Origin: Pyxidicoccus trucidator
GTDB taxonomy: Bacteria; Myxococcota; Myxococcia; Myxococcales; Myxococcaceae
Direction: 5' to 3'
Assembly: GCF_010894435.1 (NCBI RefSeq)
Contig: NZ_JAAIXZ010000007.1
Span: forward strand, 219,339 to 283,338
Length of the DNA stretch: 64,000 nt
The stretch's first letter is position 1. Every line of letters begins with the position of its first letter. Made by a program: the position numbers and the translations under genes. Below, one piece after another: positions 36,395-43,969 of the stretch. Under the pieces are notes generated by a model. It saw only the letters and a list, made by a program, of their open reading frames with translations. It was not told the origin of the DNA and made no database searches.

Positions 36395-37879
36395 ATGCGC
36401 GTCCTTTCGTCGTTCTGTGTTCTCGGAGTGCCGGTGCTGCGGGCCACGCTCGTGGTGGGCCTCCTGGGCATGACTGCCTGCAAGGGGGGCGAGGGCGTGG
36501 AAGGGGCCGTGGGGCCACCGGGGCCCCAGGGACCCGAAGGTCCTCCGGGGCCCGCGGGCGGGCCTCCCGGGCCCCAGGGACTGAACGCGCTGATGCTCAC
36601 CACGCCGGAGCCCGCGGGGGAGAACTGCGCCTTCGGCGGCGTGAAGATGGAGGCCGGCATCGACGCCGACCGGGACGGGGCGCTGCGGGAAAACGAGGTG
36701 AACGCCGCGAACACGCGCTACCTCTGCAACGGTGTGGCGGGTGCGGTGGGGCCCCAGGGGCCGCAGGGCCTGGTGGGGGCCACGGGCCCGCAGGGTGAGC
36801 GCGGCGAGACGGGAGCGGCAGGGCCGATGGGGCCGCAGGGGCTCCGGGGGGACATCGGTCCCGAGGGCCCGCGCGGTGCCACGGGGGATGTGGGCCCGGC
36901 GGGGCCCACCGGTTCCACGGGCGCGCAGGGGCCGCAGGGGGAGCATGGCGCGCTCGCGCTCTACGGGGACGGCTCCGCCGGGGACCTCACCCTCTTCTCC
37001 TCCAGCCCGTTGCGGAACCTGGCCATTGGCTACGGCTCGCTGCCGGGTGGCGCCAACCTCATGTTCCGCAACGTGCGCATCGACGGCACCCTCATCGTCG
37101 CGAGCGGGACGGTGATTCGTGCCACCGGTGACATCATCATCGGTCCGACAGGCATCATCGCCGCCAACTCGGAGCCGCAGGTGCAGAGCGTCAACCCGCC
37201 GGGAACGGGCCTCGCCATCTCCGCCGCGGGAGGCTACCAGGGCGGCCGGGGCCTGGACCTGGGCCGGTCCGCGCTGCTCACCCGCTTCGACCTGCGCGGC
37301 GGCGGCGGAGGCTTCCGCCCGATGGCCCATCCCACCTTCATCTCCGGCGGCGAGGCCGGCGGACGCATCATCCTGGCCGCGCGGGGCAACGTGACGGTGA
37401 ACGGCACCATCGAAGTCGATGGCCGCAACGCACGGAACACCGGTGCCGCCGGGCAGGCGCTGGCGGGCGGTGGCGGTGGCGGTGGCGGTGTGGTCTCCAT
37501 CGTCTCCCGCGGCACCATCACCCTGGGCTCGAACGGCTTCATCCGCGCCAACGGAGGCAATGGCGCCAACGGCGTCTCGGGCGTCAGCGGCACGCTCTAC
37601 GGCGCGGGTGGCGGTGGCGGTGGTGGCATCGTCCAGTTCCTCACGGCCAACACGCCCGTCATCGCCAACGTCGCCAACATCCAGGTGGCCGGCGGCGCCG
37701 CGGGCACGCCGGCCGTCCAGGGCACGGCCACCTCGCTCGTCGCGGGAGGCGGTGGCGGCGGCTCGGGCGGAGATGGAGGAGAGGGCACCTTCGCGCTCAC
37801 CAACGGCGCCGCCGAGGCGGGCACGACGGGAGACACCAACACGACTGTCACCCCGCAGCCCGAGCTCCTCTTCTACTGA
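36395..37879 (+). CDS. Collagen-like lipoprotein with DUF7151-type insert and Gly-rich beta region
   Basis: A 494-residue surface lipoprotein with lipobox GMTAC (Cys29). A first short collagen-type Gly-X-Y run follows (~37-60, GPPGPQGPEGPPGPAG), then a ~45-residue module (ENCAFGGVKMEAGIDADRDG, then YLCNG) matching DUF7151, with two Cys and a calcium-loop-like DADRDG. A second collagen run of ~60 residues (~115-180) comes next. The remaining ~310 residues are beta-helix-like and Gly-rich (GGGGGGGG tracts, LIVASGTVIRATGDIIIGPTG). It is probably a rod-like cell-surface or matrix protein. The start at 36395 gives the signal sequence. It stands alone, preceded by tandem repeats and followed by a terminator hairpin shared with convergent thrS. 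Confidence 0.85.
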   Translation: MRVLSSFCVLGVPVLRATLVVGLLGMTACKGGEGVEGAVGPPGPQGPEGPPGPAGGPPGPQGLNALMLTTPEPAGENCAFGGVKMEAGIDADRDGALRENEVNAANTRYLCNGVAGAVGPQGPQGLVGATGPQGERGETGAAGPMGPQGLRGDIGPEGPRGATGDVGPAGPTGSTGAQGPQGEHGALALYGDGSAGDLTLFSSSPLRNLAIGYGSLPGGANLMFRNVRIDGTLIVASGTVIRATGDIIIGPTGIIAANSEPQVQSVNPPGTGLAISAAGGYQGGRGLDLGRSALLTRFDLRGGGGGFRPMAHPTFISGGEAGGRIILAARGNVTVNGTIEVDGRNARNTGAAGQALAGGGGGGGGVVSIVSRGTITLGSNGFIRANGGNGANGVSGVSGTLYGAGGGGGGGIVQFLTANTPVIANVANIQVAGGAAGTPAVQGTATSLVAGGGGGGSGGDGGEGTFALTNGAAEAGTTGDTNTTVTPQPELLFY

Positions 37880-37981
37880 GCGGTGCTCCTGGCGCTCCGG
37901 CGAGGTGCGGGGGCGTGCCCCGCGTGCGGGAAGGTGCTTCGGCGGCACGCGCGCCCTCCGGGGAGCGCCGGCACCCGGACA

Positions 37982-38011
37982 GCCCGCCCCTCCACATGGG
38001 AAGGGGCGGGC
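37982..38011. terminator. Bidirectional terminator between collagen-like gene and thrS
   Basis: GCCCGCCCCT (37982-37991) pairs perfectly with AGGGGCGGGC (38002-38011) over a 10-nt loop; flanking GGAC/GTCC extends the stem past a mismatch. It lies 11 bp from the thrS stop. Confidence 0.75.
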
Positions 38012-38022
38012 CGTCCCTCGAC

Positions 38023-39225
38023 TCAGGCCTCCGCCGCCGGACGGCACGCGGCGACCAGCTCCGCCACTGCCTCGTCCCACGGCAGGTCGCGCTGGGCACC
38101 GTCGCGCTGGCGCAGGCGTACGCCGCCGGCCTCCACCTCGCGTTTACCCACCACCACCAGCCACGGCGCGCCGACGCCGTGCGCGTCGACAATCTTCCTC
38201 GACAGCGACTCGCCCCGGACGTCCGCCCGGGCACGGCAGCCCGCCTCGCGCAGCCGGGCGGAGAAGCGCTCCGCGTAGTCCCCGGCGGCGTCACCCACCG
38301 ACGCCACCACCACCTGCTCCGGGGCCAGCCACGCCGGCAGCGCACCGCCGTGGTGCTCCAGCAGCACGCCGATGAAGCGCTCCAGGCTGCCGAGCAGCGC
38401 ACGGTGAAGCATCACCGGACGGACCTTCGCACCCGAGGCGTCCACGTAGCGCAGGTCGAAGCGCTCCGGGAGCACCAGGTCGAGCTGAATCGTCCCGCAC
38501 TGCCACGCGCGCCCCAGCCTGTCTTTCAGCACGAACTCCAGCTTGGGCCCGTAGAAGGCGCCCTGGCCCGGCTGCATCAGGCACTCCAGCCCCGCCTCCT
38601 TCGCGGCGGACAACAGCCACGCCTCGGCCTTGTCCCAGACGGAGTCCTCACCGGCGCGCACCTGGGGCCGGCTGGAGAAGGCCACCTGCACGTCGTCGAA
38701 GCCGAAGCCCGCGTAGAAGTCCTTCAGCGAGCGCGCGAAGCGGACCACCTCCCGCTGCACCTGGTCCTCGGCGCAGAAGATGTGGCCGTCATCCTGCGTG
38801 AACTGGCGTAGGCGGAACAGGCCGTGCAGCGCGCCACCCGGCTCGCTGCGGTGCACGAGGCCGAACTCACCCAGCCGCAGTGGCAAGTCCCGGTAGCTGG
38901 GCGCCATGCGCTGCACGATTTCGATGTGGCCCGGGCAGCTCACCGGCTTCAGCGCGAGGTGCCGCTCTCCGTCCGGCACGAGGAACATATTCTCGCGGAA
39001 GTTCTCCCAGTGGCCGCTGCGCTCCCAGAGGGGCTGCGCGTAGAGCTGCGGCGTACGGACTTCGCGGTAGCCCTCGCGCTCCATGCGGCGGCGGACGTGC
39101 TCCTCCAGCAGCCGGTACAGCATCAACCCGCGGGGGTGCCAGAACACCATGCCGGGGGCCTCTTCCTGCAGGTGGAAGAGGTCCAGGCGCTGGCCCAGCG
39201 AGCGGTGGTCGTGTTCGTCAAGCAT
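38023..39225 (-). CDS. thrS: Short threonyl-tRNA synthetase lacking TGS and editing domains
   Basis: A 400-residue class II synthetase that charges tRNA-Thr. It contains the full catalytic core: motif 2 region FRLRQFTQDDGHIF, and the zinc ligands Cys97 (KPVSCPGH), His148 (DDGHIF) and His274 (VMLHRALLGS). A C-terminal anticodon-binding domain follows (~300-400, VVVASVGDAAGDYAERF). The ~240-residue N-terminal TGS and editing domains of ordinary bacterial ThrRS (~640 residues) are absent, and the protein starts directly at DHRSLGQRLDLFHLQEEAPGM. GGAG lies 6 nt before the ATG. Upstream is a Thr-rich leader peptide with hairpins, implying induction when charged tRNA-Thr is scarce. It is probably a second, stress- or resistance-type ThrRS; whether a full-length copy exists elsewhere is unknown. 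Confidence 0.95.
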   Translation of the reverse strand: MLDEHDHRSLGQRLDLFHLQEEAPGMVFWHPRGLMLYRLLEEHVRRRMEREGYREVRTPQLYAQPLWERSGHWENFRENMFLVPDGERHLALKPVSCPGHIEIVQRMAPSYRDLPLRLGEFGLVHRSEPGGALHGLFRLRQFTQDDGHIFCAEDQVQREVVRFARSLKDFYAGFGFDDVQVAFSSRPQVRAGEDSVWDKAEAWLLSAAKEAGLECLMQPGQGAFYGPKLEFVLKDRLGRAWQCGTIQLDLVLPERFDLRYVDASGAKVRPVMLHRALLGSLERFIGVLLEHHGGALPAWLAPEQVVVASVGDAAGDYAERFSARLREAGCRARADVRGESLSRKIVDAHGVGAPWLVVVGKREVEAGGVRLRQRDGAQRDLPWDEAVAELVAACRPAAEA

Positions 39226-39250
39226 GTGCGTCTCCGTTTCGGAAGTGGTG

Positions 39251-39336
39251 AAAAGCCCATCCGGACGGAGCGCTGAAGCGAGCGCACGGTTGCCCCGGCC
39301 GGAGAAGGCGGGGCAGGGAACCGTGCGTTCGTCAGC
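39251..39336 (-). promoter_or_regulatory. Attenuator hairpins of the thrS leader
   Basis: After the leader-peptide stop, a stem-loop at 39284-39326 pairs GCACGGTT with AACCGTGC plus five G-C pairs around a small bulge. A 5-bp hairpin (GCGCT/AGCGC on the minus strand) and a TTTT run (39251-39254) follow before the thrS start. CGTGGTG at the leader end (39338-39344) can also pair with CACCACG within the Thr codons (39379-39385). Together these give the alternative pairings an attenuator needs; which stem terminates is inferred. Confidence 0.6.
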
Positions 39337-39417
39337 TCACCACGCGACGCGCACCGCTCCACGCCCGCCGAAGCGAGTCGTGGTGGTGGTCGCAGTGGTG
39401 AAATTGACGATGCTCAC
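39337..39417 (-). CDS. Threonine-rich leader peptide of thrS
   Basis: A 26-codon frame, GTG at 39417 to TGA at 39337-39339, reading SIVNFTTATTTTTRFGG and ending AVRVAW. Seven of eight consecutive codons are Thr (one Ala interrupts), using ACC, ACT and ACG. The peptide ends 111 nt before the thrS ATG, with hairpins in between. This is the design of ribosome-mediated attenuation: a ribosome stalled for lack of charged tRNA-Thr would stop the downstream hairpin from forming and allow thrS transcription. No strong ribosome-binding site is seen; a TTG three codons earlier is an alternative start. A TTGACT (39448-39453, minus) suggests a nearby promoter, in which case the message may be nearly leaderless. 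Confidence 0.75.
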   Translation of the reverse strand: MSIVNFTTATTTTTRFGGRGAVRVAW

Positions 39418-39502
39418 GCTGAACAAGGTGCAGGCCCGCGCACGGAAAGTCAAGTCGACCTCCAGGGCTGGAGGGCGCCCGAGCGCGGGCCCACGGAGTG
39501 CC

Positions 39503-39898
39503 TCAGTAGAGCCAGCGCAGCTTGGGGGAGAAGCTGTTGCGGCCGCAGGTCAGGAGGCCGGTGGCGCCGCCCGAGCAGCACTGCTGCTCCGCGCCCTCGA
39601 CGGAGCAGGACGTGCCTGCAAGCGAGGTGCACGTGGGCAGGCCCGAGCACGTCGCGGGACAGGCGGTGAACACGCCGTTGCAGGTGACGCCCTGGTAGTT
39701 GGTCGAGGAGCAGGTGGTGCCCGAACAGGAGACGGACTGCCCTCCATTGCACAGCGCGGTACAGGTCGCGAACTGGGAGACGGTCGCTTGCTCACCCATC
39801 TCGGGCGCCGCTCCGGCTTCCGTCTCCGTGGCTGCGCCTCCACAACCCAGGAGGGAGAGGCTGAGGAACGCCACCAGCACCGCGAATGAATGCTTCAT
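39503..39898 (-). CDS. Cysteine-rich small lipoprotein (A)
   Basis: A 131-residue lipoprotein. The leader ends SLLGC (Cys19), then a short acidic Ala/Glu linker, then a Cys-rich mature region with ~13 Cys in spacing such as CTALCNG, SCSGTTC, CPATCSG and EQQCC. This suggests a small disulfide-stabilised surface or secreted domain. No family is recognised. The ~45 bp before its start are similar to those before lipoprotein B (40081-40329), including a TACCCT/TACACT box, so the two are probably co-regulated paralogues. It is separated from thrS by its leader region. Confidence 0.72.
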   Translation of the reverse strand: MKHSFAVLVAFLSLSLLGCGGAATETEAGAAPEMGEQATVSQFATCTALCNGGQSVSCSGTTCSSTNYQGVTCNGVFTACPATCSGLPTCTSLAGTSCSVEGAEQQCCSGGATGLLTCGRNSFSPKLRWLY

Positions 39899-39941
39899 GA
39901 GAAGACCCCGGCAGGTTGGAGGGAACCGGCCCAGGGTATTC
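39899..39941 (-). promoter_or_regulatory. Upstream element shared with lipoprotein B
   Basis: On the minus strand this carries GAATACCCTG then CTCCAACCTG before the start codon, aligned to GGATACACTG and CTCAACCTG before the gene at 40329. The TACCCT is a candidate -10 box ~38 nt from the ATG. Conservation across both genes is the evidence. Confidence 0.5.
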
Positions 39942-40080
39942 GAGTTACTGGTGCAATGACAGACGCCCGGGGCTCTGGACCCACGCCAGCGCGGAGGCGG
40001 TGCGCGGTGGGGGCGGCGCGGCGTCGCCCCTCACTCGCGGGTGGGCCCCGGGGCGGTGCGCGCCCCCGAGGCCCCGGACA

Positions 40081-40329
40081 TCACGGACAGGCCCAGCCGG
40101 CGCTCGTGCAGAAACAGGAGTAGGTGTTCGTCCCGAAGCAGCAGCTCGTCGTCAGGCCCCGCTTCCCACAGTACGTGAGGTCGAGGTCATCGCAGTGCGG
40201 AGTGCCGGCGGCACAGAGCGCGTCGGTGGCCGTTCCGAAATCCTCGGGGAGGACCTCGGCGTCGGCTCCGCCACAGCCCAGCAGGGAGGCACCGAACAGC
40301 ACCGCCATCGCAACAATGGAACGCTTCAT
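40081..40329 (-). CDS. Cysteine-rich small lipoprotein (B)
   Basis: An 82-residue lipoprotein with leader ending SLLGC (Cys19), an acidic linker (DAEVLPEDFGTATDA) and a ~45-residue domain with eight Cys (HCDD, TYCGKRG, SCCFG, SCFC, WACP). The compact size, high Cys content and lipid anchor resemble small disulfide-rich surface peptides; no family is recognised. It may be a distant paralogue of the neighbouring lipoprotein A, sharing the leader style, acidic linker and upstream element. Both genes are on the minus strand, with a 182-bp gap that is too far for an obvious operon and better explained by parallel promoters. Confidence 0.68.
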   Translation of the reverse strand: MKRSIVAMAVLFGASLLGCGGADAEVLPEDFGTATDALCAAGTPHCDDLDLTYCGKRGLTTSCCFGTNTYSCFCTSAGWACP

Positions 40330-40371
40330 GGGACACCTCGGACAGGTTGAGTGAGACAGCTCAGTGTATCC
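40330..40371 (-). promoter_or_regulatory. Upstream element shared with lipoprotein A
   Basis: On the minus strand: GGATACACTGAGC, then CTCAACCTGTCC and a short purine-poor stretch before the ATG. TACACT is a candidate -10 box. See the matching element at 39899-39941. Confidence 0.5.
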
Positions 40372-40404
40372 AAGCCTCTCCTGCCTGTCTGGAGTGTCCG
40401 TGCC

Positions 40405-40430
40405 GACCTCCCCGCGTCTGTAGGGAGGTC
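40405..40430 (-). terminator. Terminator downstream of the OPT transporter gene
   Basis: GACCTCCC (40405-40412) and GGGAGGTC (40423-40430) form a perfect 8-bp stem with a 10-nt loop, 22 bp past the OPT stop codon. Confidence 0.6.
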
Positions 40431-40451
40431 CGTGAAGTCATGTGACGTGTG

Positions 40452-42314
40452 TCACGCCAGCAGCGACACGAGGCCAATCAGCCCGGCGATGAGGAAGAAG
40501 AGCGACTCGCCGGCGATGAGGCCACCGCCCACCAGGGACATGCTGCTCATGTCCTCGGGGAGCGCCTCGCCCTCGCCGGGGCTGCCCGCGGCGTGCGACG
40601 TCTGGCCCCGCTTCGCCACCGTGTTCCACACCGAGGTGAAGATGCCGCCCGCGCCGAACCACAGCGCCACCGGGAAGGCCACGAAGCCGCCGAAGGACGA
40701 GGCGTACGGGCTGGCCAGCAGCAGGGAGTCCATCGTCCAGCCCACCGCGAAGCCCGCGCGCGAGCTCTTCACGTAGCGTTGGTAGCCGGCGTGGCGCTGC
40801 AGGAGCTTGCGCGCCGCCTGGATGGTGAAGCCGATGGCCAGGCCGATGAGCAGCAGCTTCACCGTGGAGTCCGACAGCGTGCCCAGCCCGCGGATGGCGC
40901 CCACCAGCTTGTACGTCATGGCGGAGCCCCACTGGCCCACCTCGGCCTTGGGGTTGTCGAGCTGGTTGATGGTCAGGGCGGGGTAGGCGGCCATGAAGAC
41001 GCGCGCGAGGCCCACGCACAGCAGCGCGCCCATGATGACGCCGAGCACCTGGTAGCGGAACTGGAGGACGCGGTTGGTGCCCAGGCGCCAGCCGGTGGAG
41101 CGGTCCTGCTGCATGTCCACGCCCACCGAGGTGGAGACGAGCAGGATGGTGGCCCCCATCAACCCCACCAGCGGGTTCTTCAGCCCCATCAGCGACATCA
41201 CCATCACCGAGATGACGAAGGCGCTGGAGATGGGGTTCTGGTCGGTGATGCCGTAGGAGATGCCGTTGATGAGCACGAACAGCAGCGCCAGGGCGATGCC
41301 CAGCAGGAGCCAGCCCACGGGTTGATTCAGCACCAGCGTCCCCACCAGCAGCGTCGCCGCGCCCCAGCCCACCACCCACGCCACCAGCCGGGAGACGTTG
41401 ACCTTCTTCCAGGACTCCTCCTCGCCCGAGTCCGCCTCGCCAGTCCTGGCGCGGATGCGCGTGGCCGCCTGCACCGCGAGCAGCGACAGGTCCACCGCCG
41501 CCGCGCCGCAAATCATCGCCAGCCCCAGCAGGAAGCCAATCTTGCGGAACGGGTCATTGGGCCCCAGCCAGCCAAGCTCCCGGAAGTACGGCGTCATCAG
41601 CGCGCCGATGACGGCCAGGATGATGGCGGGCACGGTGATGCGGCTGCCCACAATCATGCCGGCGCCCACCGTGGCGGCGCTGGTGCCGATGGAGCCCACG
41701 AAGGCCACCTTCTCCGTCATCCACGCGGCCACCGCCCCCAGCAGCGTGCCGCCGCCGAGCTTGGAGATGGACACCTTGAGCAGCCGCTTGTCCGTGAGCG
41801 CGCGGAGGATGTTCGCCACGGCCAGGCCCGACGGGTAGTCGAGCTGGAGCTTGTCCACCAGGAGGGGCGTGTAGAGCATGCCCACGCCCACGGCGAACAT
41901 GCCCACGCAGCCGACGAAGAGCATCAGGTGCCAGGCGGGCGGCATCTCCATTCCCAGCCACACCATGGACTGGATGAGCACGGACATGGCGCACAGCGAG
42001 GCCACCGACGCCGCCATGGTCTGCATGTAGTTGGCGCCGTGCTTGCCCTCCGCGCCGTAGCCGTAGGTGACGGCGCTGCCGAGGATGCCCGCCAGCACCT
42101 GGCCGCCCACGAAGAAGCCCACGCTGAAGTTCATGTACGAGGCGGCGACGCCGCCCAGCGGGCCGAGGACGAGGAGTGCCACCGCGCTCAGCAGCGCGTG
42201 GTACTTCCACGTGCCCACCGGGGGCAGCCAGCTGAAGCGGGGCTGGACGTGCTCCGGAGTGGAGGCGCCAGGGGAGGACGGAGTCGGGGGGAGCTGCTGG
42301 GCGGGCTGTGCCAT
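40452..42314 (-). CDS. OPT family oligopeptide/metal transporter
   Basis: A 620-residue inner-membrane protein with ~15 hydrophobic spans. Features of the OPT (oligopeptide transporter) family include GTWKYHALLSAVALLVLGPLG near the start, LQLDYPSGLAVANILRAL (the YPSG motif), and the C-terminal SLVGGGLIAGESLFFLIAGL. Bacterial OPT proteins are thought to import short peptides or metal chelates with proton symport; the substrate here is not deducible. The ~25 N-terminal residues are Pro/Gln-rich and cytoplasmic. It is a monocistronic unit with a hairpin terminator after the stop, and is divergent from the MBL-fold gene (117-bp gap). Confidence 0.9.
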   Translation of the reverse strand: MAQPAQQLPPTPSSPGASTPEHVQPRFSWLPPVGTWKYHALLSAVALLVLGPLGGVAASYMNFSVGFFVGGQVLAGILGSAVTYGYGAEGKHGANYMQTMAASVASLCAMSVLIQSMVWLGMEMPPAWHLMLFVGCVGMFAVGVGMLYTPLLVDKLQLDYPSGLAVANILRALTDKRLLKVSISKLGGGTLLGAVAAWMTEKVAFVGSIGTSAATVGAGMIVGSRITVPAIILAVIGALMTPYFRELGWLGPNDPFRKIGFLLGLAMICGAAAVDLSLLAVQAATRIRARTGEADSGEEESWKKVNVSRLVAWVVGWGAATLLVGTLVLNQPVGWLLLGIALALLFVLINGISYGITDQNPISSAFVISVMVMSLMGLKNPLVGLMGATILLVSTSVGVDMQQDRSTGWRLGTNRVLQFRYQVLGVIMGALLCVGLARVFMAAYPALTINQLDNPKAEVGQWGSAMTYKLVGAIRGLGTLSDSTVKLLLIGLAIGFTIQAARKLLQRHAGYQRYVKSSRAGFAVGWTMDSLLLASPYASSFGGFVAFPVALWFGAGGIFTSVWNTVAKRGQTSHAAGSPGEGEALPEDMSSMSLVGGGLIAGESLFFLIAGLIGLVSLLA

Positions 42315-42430
42315 GCGACGCGCAGGGTACCGGCGTTCCTCCCGGCTGTCTCGCCGAGGGCCCTCCCACGGACGGTGCGTGGAAGGGAAAGGCCCCCGCC
42401 CTCACGCGGCGCGGCATTAACATCCCCTCC

Positions 42431-43969
42431 ATGCGAATCACCCTGCACCGGGGCGTCAGCCTGGCCGTGCTCGCGTCGGCCCGGACGGAGGCCGACCACC
42501 ACGAGGACCTGGGCTGCAGCATCCAGGGCCCCACTGCTCGCCCCGTGCGCCGCGCCCACCTGCCCCTCAAGCGCCAGGTCGCGGCGCTGGGCCGCGAGGG
42601 CACCCTGCGCGAGGCGGACGCGCTGGTGCGCTGGCTGGAGGAGACGCCCCGCTACGCGGCCCTGTGCGAGGACGGCCGGCGACGGCGCGGCCGGCGCGTG
42701 CTGCGGCGCGAGGTGCTCTTCCCGGATGCCACCCGGCACCGCCCGCGCGTGCTCCACCTGCGCCAGGAGTCGCTGGGCCTGGACGTCCCCGTGCGCGCGG
42801 CCGAGTGGCCCGCGGTGGCGGACCTCTTCGCCACCCTGGCCCGGGGCGCCACCCGCGCGGAATTGCGCGCCCTGGCCGTCGTACCCGTGGTGGCCCAACT
42901 GCTGGCGGACCTGGGGCAGGCGGGCTGGCTCGTGCGCCACGAGGCCCCGGTGGAGGTGCCCGCGCCCGGGGCGCTCTTCGTGGGACACAACACCGTGCTG
43001 GTGTCCGGCCGCGAGGCGCGCGTGCTGGTGGACCCGTACTTCCGGCCCCAGGGGCTGGTGGACGCACGGGGCTATGCGCCCATGCAGCCCCGGGACGTGG
43101 GGCGGGTGGACGCGGTGGTGATTACCCACTCGCACGGGGACCACTTCCACCTGGGCTCGCTGCTGCCGCTGCCGCGCGACACGCGCATCTTCGTGCCGGC
43201 GGTGGAGCGCGAGAGCCTGTTCTCCACGGACTGCGCGCTGCGGCTGGCACAGCTCGGCTTCACGCGCGTGGAGCCGCTGCGCTGGGGCGAGTCACGGCAG
43301 GTGGGCGACGTCACCGTGCGCGCGCTGCCCTTCCACGGCGAGCAGCCCACGGACGAGGCGGGGCCATACCCGGACCTCTTCAACGAGGGCAACGCGTGGC
43401 TGGTGCGCGCGCCGGGGTTCTCCTCGGCCTTCTTCGCGGACTCCGGGCATGACGTGCGCGGAGACATGGACGCGGTGTGCCGGCGGGTGCTGCGCGAGGA
43501 GGGGCCGGTGGACGTACTCTTCTGCGGCGTGCGCGGCTTCCGGCTGGCGCCCATCTTCTTCGGCTTCACCACGCTGGACGCGTTCCTCGTCAACGTGCCG
43601 CGCGGGGCGCTGACGAAGCCGCAGCAGCTCATGGCCGGGCCCGAGGAGGCGCTGCGCTACGGCGAATTGCTGGGCGCGCGCTACGTGGTGCCGTGCGCGG
43701 ACGGCGGGGCGCCCTGGTACTGGCGCGAGGGCATGGGGCCCCGGTACGAGGGCTACCCGGGCCAGCCCGTGAGCGGCGCGAGCCTCATGGACGAGAATCC
43801 GGACGCGGACCCGTACCCGGAGCGGCTCGTCGAGGTGCGGCGCGAGGTGAAGCGCGGGCCCCAGGCGTTGCTGCTGCGGCCCGGTGAGTCCCTGGCGTGG
43901 AAGGGACGGCGCAAGCCGGAGGTGGTGCGCTACCCCGGCTTCACGTGGCCGTTTGCCGCGGTGGGGTGA
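42431..43969 (+). CDS. MBL-fold metallohydrolase
   Basis: A 512-residue protein. The central part (~175-400) is a metallo-beta-lactamase fold: LFVGHNTVLVSGREARVLVDPYF, then VVITHSHGDHFHLGSLL (HxHxDH near residue 233) and SAFFADSGHDVRGDM further on, which supplies later metal ligands. A helical N-terminal ~170 residues is not part of the core and I do not recognise it. The C-terminal ~100 residues contain LLGARYVVPCADGGAPWYW. It resembles UlaG- or YcbL-type hydrolases, and the substrate is unknown. The start at 42431 is the first ATG after the gap. The 3' end overlaps the convergent membrane-protease-like gene by 29 bp. Confidence 0.88.
   Translation: MRITLHRGVSLAVLASARTEADHHEDLGCSIQGPTARPVRRAHLPLKRQVAALGREGTLREADALVRWLEETPRYAALCEDGRRRRGRRVLRREVLFPDATRHRPRVLHLRQESLGLDVPVRAAEWPAVADLFATLARGATRAELRALAVVPVVAQLLADLGQAGWLVRHEAPVEVPAPGALFVGHNTVLVSGREARVLVDPYFRPQGLVDARGYAPMQPRDVGRVDAVVITHSHGDHFHLGSLLPLPRDTRIFVPAVERESLFSTDCALRLAQLGFTRVEPLRWGESRQVGDVTVRALPFHGEQPTDEAGPYPDLFNEGNAWLVRAPGFSSAFFADSGHDVRGDMDAVCRRVLREEGPVDVLFCGVRGFRLAPIFFGFTTLDAFLVNVPRGALTKPQQLMAGPEEALRYGELLGARYVVPCADGGAPWYWREGMGPRYEGYPGQPVSGASLMDENPDADPYPERLVEVRREVKRGPQALLLRPGESLAWKGRRKPEVVRYPGFTWPFAAVG

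Noticed and set aside
35999-38080. Long minus-strand frame over the repeats and the collagen-like gene
   Set aside because: The Gly-X-Y coding strand is clearly plus, with lipobox and DUF7151 module; the minus frame is Pro/Arg/Gly-rich shadow sequence.
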